NCBI GenBank assembly: GCA_016987375.1
Contig: PJRA01000313.1
Coordinates: 2,492,458 to 2,556,457, forward strand
Source of the DNA: Brachionus koreanus
Taxonomy: Eukaryota; Rotifera; Eurotatoria; Ploima; Brachionidae
Reading direction: 5' to 3'
DNA: 64,000 nt
The translations under genes were made by a program, and so were the position numbers. Position 1 is the stretch's first letter; the number at the start of each line of letters is the position of its first letter. The notes below the pieces were generated by a model that saw only the letters and a program-made list of their open reading frames with translations, did no database searches and was not told the DNA's origin. Below, in pieces: positions 59,228 through 64,000 of this stretch.

Positions 59228-59779
59228 ATGAATGATTATCTAGAGATTAGGGCATGCAAACTTGATTTAGAAGAAATAACTAAATTGGTATCTCTGCCAG
59301 AATGTGGAGCCATATCAATTTTCATGGGTAGTTTTGTATTAAAATGTAATTATTAATCTATTTATTTTAAAGGTACGACCAGAGATAATATGAACGGAAA
59401 ATTAGTGACCAGACTCGAATACGAGGCATATAACAATATGGCTCTTAAAGAGATGAAAAAAATCTGTGATCAAATTCGAAAAAATTGGCCTGATATTAGA
59501 AATATTGCGATTTTTCATCGCATTGGAGAAGTCAAAATAGAAGAATCATCAATTATTATTGCCATATCATCGCCACATAGAAGAGATTCATTAGAAGCGG
59601 TTAATTATTGCATCAACGAGTTTAAAAGAACAGTTCCAATATGGAAAAAGGTGGATTTTGACTTTTAATAAATGATTAGCTAAAAATAAATAAAATTTTA
59701 TTTTAACTAGGAATGGTATGCTGATTCAACGTATATTTGGAAAGAAAATTGCGAATGCATTCATAATGAAACTAAATAA
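59228..59779 (+). CDS. MOCS2B: Molybdopterin synthase large (catalytic) subunit
   Basis: MoaE-like subunit that uses the MOCS2A thiocarboxylate to insert two sulfurs into precursor Z. Exons 59228-59327, 59373-59650 and 59711-59779, 148 residues. Family blocks are IFMGTTRDN, LEYEAYNNMA, IAIFHRIGEV, IIIAISSPHRRDSLEA and VPIWKKEWY; the last is created by the exon 2-exon 3 join. The conserved Arg of HRR and Lys residues of WKKE are present. The ATG abuts a T-rich AG splice acceptor (59226-59227) with no room for its own 5' UTR, so the mRNA must begin by splicing onto this site, either from an upstream exon or by leader addition. Confidence 0.95.
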
Positions 59780-60331
59780 TAAATATTAGATTAAATTTTA
59801 TCAATAATTTTAAACCGATTTTTATTAAAACCATTAAATATCTTAATGAATTTGTTTTTAAATGAATTTTGAAAATAGTTGTATTTTTAAATGAATAAAT
59901 TTAAAAATCGAGCTAATGTTTCCTTTTTTAAAATTTCCTTTTAAAATTTTAAAGTCATCTGCTTTAATTTAGATAATTTTTAGGACAATAATGATAGAAT
60001 GAAAATGAAAATTGGAAGTCAATATTTCCAAGAAAACGAATAAATCAATTGAAAATTTAAAGGAAATTTGTTAGCTTAAAATTTGTCAAATTCAAATAAT
60101 TGATTTATAAAAAAAATTTAGCTATTTAGTTTTTTTAATTTATATTAATCAATTTTTGTTGTTATTTTACAGTCAATAAATTAGACAAAGATATTTCATT
60201 GCATGTTTAAAAATAAAAATTAGATTTTTTTTACTCAAATAAAAATAAATGATATCTTTAAACTTTAATTTATACAATTTAATTAAATTTAAAAGTAGAT
60301 TTTTGGTAAAGTGGAACATTCAAGTAGAAAA
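59780..60331. other. AT-rich spacer before the GPCR gene
   Basis: No gene recognised; contains the MOCS2B 3' UTR and presumably the GPCR promoter. Confidence 0.5.
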
Positions 60332-61375
60332 ATGAAAAATCAAACAATTCAATTTATTTATTCAAATATAAGCGATTACAAAAATGAAGCCGATTACAAA
60401 ACTATAATTTTGATTACAGTCAAAGCTATTTTGGCTGTTTTAAACTTATTTTTCAATGGTTCGATCATTTTTATAATCTTATTCAAATCTAATAAAAGAA
60501 CTTATTCAAATTTTCTTTTTCTATCTGGAACTTTGTCAGACTTTATGATAGGATTAATGTCAATTCCATTCATGACTATATTTACCACATTCGGATTTTG
60601 GCCTTTAGGAGAAGCAACTTGCATATTTTGGGTAATTAATGATTTTTCTATAGGAACAGTAAGCATTTATAGCTTATTGCTTATGTCTGTACATCGATAT
60701 AGGCAGCTTAAATGGCCTTTGGTAGTAAATGAAAACATGAACAAAGAAAAGTATTCTTTGATAATTGGAAAATGGATCCTGATTTATGCTTTTTGGGGCA
60801 TATCTGTCATTCTTATAACTCGTCAAAATTTTGAGTCCAAGAATTGCTATTTCACGTATACATTTACTTATGTTTTGGTGGCCGACTCAGTTGGATACTT
60901 CCTCCCGGTTTTAAGCGTATTTATGATGAATACATTTGTTTATTGGGAACTTAGAAAAAAATTTATTAAAAAAGCAGAAAAATTGGGAACGGCAAGCAAA
61001 AAGACAACAACAATTAAAGTGTTTAGTGATATTAGTTTGCAAAATCAATCGCAGAATTTTACTAGCACAAGATCATCGGAGAAACAGAATGAAAAAAATA
61101 AGTTTCACGTGAAACAAGATCGTATTAACAAAGAAAAAAAAGCAATTATGTGCATTTGGAGTATATCAATTTTTTTAAGTGTTTTATTTTCAGTATTCTG
61201 TGTGACTTGGCCTTTAAAAGCCTACTGTAATGAATGTGTAAGTGATCTAATTCTAGAGATAGGTTATTGGATGAGTTACATTTATTCATCATTTAATCCG
61301 GTTATACTCTTGATCTATAATAATAAATATCGTAGTGAATTTTTTAATTTTTTTAAATTTTGTAAATATTTTTAG
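60332..61375 (+). CDS. Class A GPCR, aminergic-like, divergent
   Basis: Seven hydrophobic segments in 347 residues from ATG 60332, intronless. TM2 has SGTLSDFMIG (the conserved Asp). TM3 keeps the amine-binding Asp (Asp104, position 3.32 counted back from Arg3.50), but the DRY box is HRY (121-123). A long Lys/Ser/Asn-rich loop lies between TM5 and TM6. TM6 has TWPL where muscarinic receptors have TWTP. TM7 reads GYWMSYIYSSFNPVIL, muscarinic/histamine-like but lacking Tyr after NPxx (NP at 322-323). An N-glycosylation site (NQT) is near the N-terminus. Best guess is a lineage-expanded relative of muscarinic, histamine or other biogenic amine receptors; the ligand is unknown. An in-frame GTG at 60311 is not taken as the start. 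Confidence 0.82.
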   Translation: MKNQTIQFIYSNISDYKNEADYKTIILITVKAILAVLNLFFNGSIIFIILFKSNKRTYSNFLFLSGTLSDFMIGLMSIPFMTIFTTFGFWPLGEATCIFWVINDFSIGTVSIYSLLLMSVHRYRQLKWPLVVNENMNKEKYSLIIGKWILIYAFWGISVILITRQNFESKNCYFTYTFTYVLVADSVGYFLPVLSVFMMNTFVYWELRKKFIKKAEKLGTASKKTTTIKVFSDISLQNQSQNFTSTRSSEKQNEKNKFHVKQDRINKEKKAIMCIWSISIFLSVLFSVFCVTWPLKAYCNECVSDLILEIGYWMSYIYSSFNPVILLIYNNKYRSEFFNFFKFCKYF

Positions 61376-62043
61376 ATTAAAATTTGTATCTTTATTTTTA
61401 GTTCATTTAATTAGAAAAAAAAAGAAAACATAAAAATTTTGAAAATTTTTAATAAAAAATTTTTGAAAAAAAAAGTATGTTTATTACACGACTGTAAAAT
61501 ATGCCGGTATAAATGGTAAATAACTAGATCATTTTTTAACATTCAAAAACCGGAAAGGTTTTTCGACCCTTTGTGTTACTTTTCTTTTTTTAATTTGAAA
61601 AAAAGAACTATGAAAAAAAGCTGATCGTAATGTAACAATTATGGGAACACATATTAACATAACTTTATAGTAAAAAATAAGTATTTTATCATATTATTGA
61701 CAGAAACTTAAGTAATAAATAACATTAATTAAAATAAAAATGCTAAATTAAAGCTCGGCTTATTTTAGATTAAATTTAAAAGGGGTTTTTTAAATCACTG
61801 CCGGGCGTTCTACTGTTAAGGAAATATTTTCGATGGCACCTTTTGGATGCATTTTTTCTATAACTTTAATAAAAACGTTAGAGTCAAAAATAAAATTAAT
61901 AAAATATAAAATTTATTTAAAAAAAAAAATTAAAAAATATAGAGATTAAAAAAAATTCAAAATCAAATATAAATTAACTGTTATATGCCACAAAATTACG
62001 CCACTTTTATTTAATCTTCTCAATTTCTAAATTATAAAAAATA
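61376..62043. other. AT-rich spacer with a small shared repeat
   Basis: No gene recognised. 61559-61582 nearly duplicates 34852-34875 (TTTTTCGAYCCTTTGTGTTAC core). Confidence 0.5.
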
Positions 62044-64000
62044 CTAAAATCTAATTATTTTTTTATTTTTTTTCGAAACCACCCTCGTTTCGGGGTCAAT
62101 TTGTTTCGATGCAAAATTTAAAAATATCTGCTCCAATTTGGTTTGAGTAACGATATAGTATTCAATTGAAAATTGTGTCTTAATCTCTTCTATTAGTGAA
62201 AATACTTTGGACAAAATAGAAGTTGAATTGTCATTTATGTGAATATTAACAAAACCATCACGATTCTCTTTTACATAACTATTTTTGATTTTGTCTAATA
62301 TAAATTCAATGAATTGATTCACTTTTTGATTTTTGTCAATTGATTCATCATTTTTTTCAATTAATATTTGATTGCCATCAACTATGGCTGTTCTATCTTG
62401 GTGTGCATTCATTTCATTGGAATTATTGTTCAAACATATTTTTACCATCAAAGTATATCCTTCTCCGTATTTACTCTTTAAATGCTGTAGACTGCCAATA
62501 CACTTAAATTCACCATTGACCATAATACCAATATTTGAACACAAAACTTCGGTTTCATCCATACTAAAATTAAATTAAATTTTTAGATAATTATAGCTTT
62601 TTTTTTTCCTATTAATAAAAGTAATTAAAATCACTAAATAAAAATAATAAGAAAAAAAATTGCTCATTTTATCAATTATTTACCTATGCGTAGTTAAAAT
62701 CAATGATTTTCCTTTATTTTTTATTTTGATCAAACAGTTCCATAAAGTTCTTCTTGTAATCGGATCCATTCCACTAGAAAAAAAAGAAAAATTTACGTTT
62801 ATTTGTGTTTGTTTTTTCCAAAAATAAAATTATTTACGATGTCGGTTCATCAAGCAAAACAACAAGAGGACTTCCTATGAGAGCTATTGCTACAGACAAT
62901 TTACGCTTGTTTCCACCACTAAGTGTATAGCACATTTTCTCAATATGATCATCTAAATCAAGAAGATTTATCAACGATAGACATGTGTTTTTGATAATGT
63001 TTGGTTTGAGTCCTCTCAATCTGGCATACATAGTCATCGTTTCCATGACAGTCATTTGATCAATTAAAGGATCAAACTGGGGACAATAGCCAAGTTTTTT
63101 TTGATATTTTTTCAAGTTATTTTTAATGCTTATTCGATTGATTGAAGCATCGCCTTTGGTCAAATATTCATCACCGGTTAGCATTTTAAAACTTGTTGAT
63201 TTTCCAGCACCGTTTACACCTAGTAAACCAAAGCACTCGGATGATTTAAGCGTAAAACTAATACCTTTAACTGCCATGAAATTCGAGTAATATTTTGTGA
63301 TACCATCGACTATAAAAAATTCTTCATTCTTATAAGATTTGTTTCTAATTCGATTCTCTTCATTAACTACATCATTGTCTTTTTTAATATCCCCATATTC
63401 TCGTTCTAAATCAATTTGGCCATCATTATTCTTATTTGCTGAAGAAGATGGTCTTAACTTATAAAATATTTTTTTTAATATTCCAGCCTCATAGAGCAAT
63501 ATTATTCCAAATTGAACTAAAAATTGGATAATCATGAAAACAAGAAATCTCAAAAGACCAGGTTTCTCCCAGCTAAAATAGTTTTCATTCCAATAAAAAC
63601 AATCAAAATTTCCACAAGGTTTTTCTAGGCCTTCATTTATATATCGGCAACACGGATTCGGGAAAAGTTTGCATAAAGCTACTGCATTTTTTCCCGCGCA
63701 ATACTCAATTCGATTATAATTTTCATACAAATCTACTATTCCTTGACTAATTATTTTTTAATAAAATTATTGTTATAAATATTAATCAATTTTTGCTTAC
63801 CCAAATGCGTAGTTTGGAAATATAATTAGAAACACCCATTCTAATGTTCTGGCTACATCAGACAAATCTAAAATTGGAGAACTTAATATGTTCACAGCTG
63901 TTAGTGTTACTTGACCTTGTTGAATAAAAAACAAAATTTAAATTAAAACTCTAAAATTGAAAATTTAATTTTTGTCAATTACTAGATAATATGTTCCATG
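62044..64000 (-). CDS. ABCA: ABCA-family transporter, C-terminal part (5' end beyond window)
   Basis: Full-size ABC lipid transporter of subfamily A; the visible part is the last TM region and the C-terminal nucleotide-binding domain. Exons read 64000 to about 63982 (partial), 63915-63801, 63746-62838, 62773-62684 and 62563-62044. Visible order: TM segment LEWVFLIIFPNYAFG, a Cys-containing extracellular loop, TM VFMIIQFLVQFGIILLY, a charged linker, Walker A GVNGAGKST, Q-loop YCPQFDPLID, ABCA signature LSGGNKRKLSVA, Walker B VVLLDEPTSGMDP, and the switch His in LILTTHSMDETE. The C-terminal regulatory segment ends with TKLEQIFLNFA, typical of ABCA NBD2. The small 90 nt exon carries the Walker B to H-loop region. 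The exact member (ABCA1, ABCA3 or other type) cannot be told. Confidence 0.92.

Noticed and set aside
60311..60331. Upstream start of the GPCR
   Set aside because: The codon at 60311 is GTG; nuclear animal genes rarely use it, and ATG 60332 precedes all seven TM segments.

Overview
The window looks like nuclear DNA of a small-genome invertebrate animal, most likely a monogonont rotifer of the Brachionus type. The evidence is a very AT-rich background, compact genes with mostly 45-90 nt GT-AG introns, metazoan-only families (a type III classical cadherin with a beta-catenin-binding tail, K2P channel, class A GPCR, C1orf43/NICE-3 family), and decayed non-LTR retrotransposons whose reverse transcriptases resemble those I associate with Brachionus. 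The animal assignment is firm. The rotifer assignment is inference.

Layout. 1-9577 (-): a very large CadN-like classical cadherin whose whole ectodomain lies in one 8.9 kb exon, followed by short transmembrane and cytoplasmic exons; its C-terminus runs off the left edge. 9.6-18.2 kb: gene-free AT-rich DNA with a decayed LINE (+) near 14.3-15.4 kb and a younger 5'-truncated LINE (-) at 16.8-18.2 kb. 18.5-20.8 kb (-): PRPF40 splicing factor. 22.0-28.1 kb (+): an eight-exon BLTP3/UHRF1BP1-type lipid-transfer protein, divergent from PRPF40. 28.4-29.4 kb: an inverted-repeat element and a probable SINE. 30.6-34.3 kb (+): a 91-residue EF-hand protein, a Q/N/P-rich membrane protein with a ninjurin-like C-terminus, and a K2P potassium channel. 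34.3-37.4 kb: LINE debris and a 645 bp terminal-inverted-repeat element. 37.7-39.7 kb (+): the ER chaperone BiP, with ER-stress-type promoter elements. 40-46.6 kb: a gene desert with one LINE fragment. 46.6-47.3 kb (+): an ARF6-type GTPase. 48.3-49.8 kb: repeat debris. 49.9-51.5 kb (-): a seven-exon C1orf43 homologue. 51.8 kb (-): tRNA-Glu(UUC). 52.2-53.1 kb (+): mitochondrial 3-hydroxyacyl-CoA dehydrogenase. 55.4-58.1 kb (+): GFAT, containing a 24 nt exon and two 12 nt microexons. 58.8-59.8 kb (+): the two subunits of molybdopterin synthase, MOCS2A then MOCS2B, as adjacent short genes. 60.3-61.4 kb (+): a divergent aminergic-like GPCR. 62.0-64.0 kb (-): the C-terminal half of an ABCA transporter, running off the right edge.

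Most genes are unrelated housekeeping or membrane-protein genes. The one clear functional pair is MOCS2A/MOCS2B, whose products form a single enzyme. For the multi-exon genes I assembled exon joins by hand from reading frame, GT-AG borders and family conservation; each reported join keeps the frame.

The items most worth a second look are the frame-neutral GFAT microexon cluster with a perfect intronic stem-loop and a TGCATG motif, the tandem MOCS2 gene pair with a splice acceptor touching the second start codon, two unrelated TIR elements, a possible 32 nt intron in the C1orf43 homologue, and a GPCR that has lost the canonical DRY and NPxxY residues.
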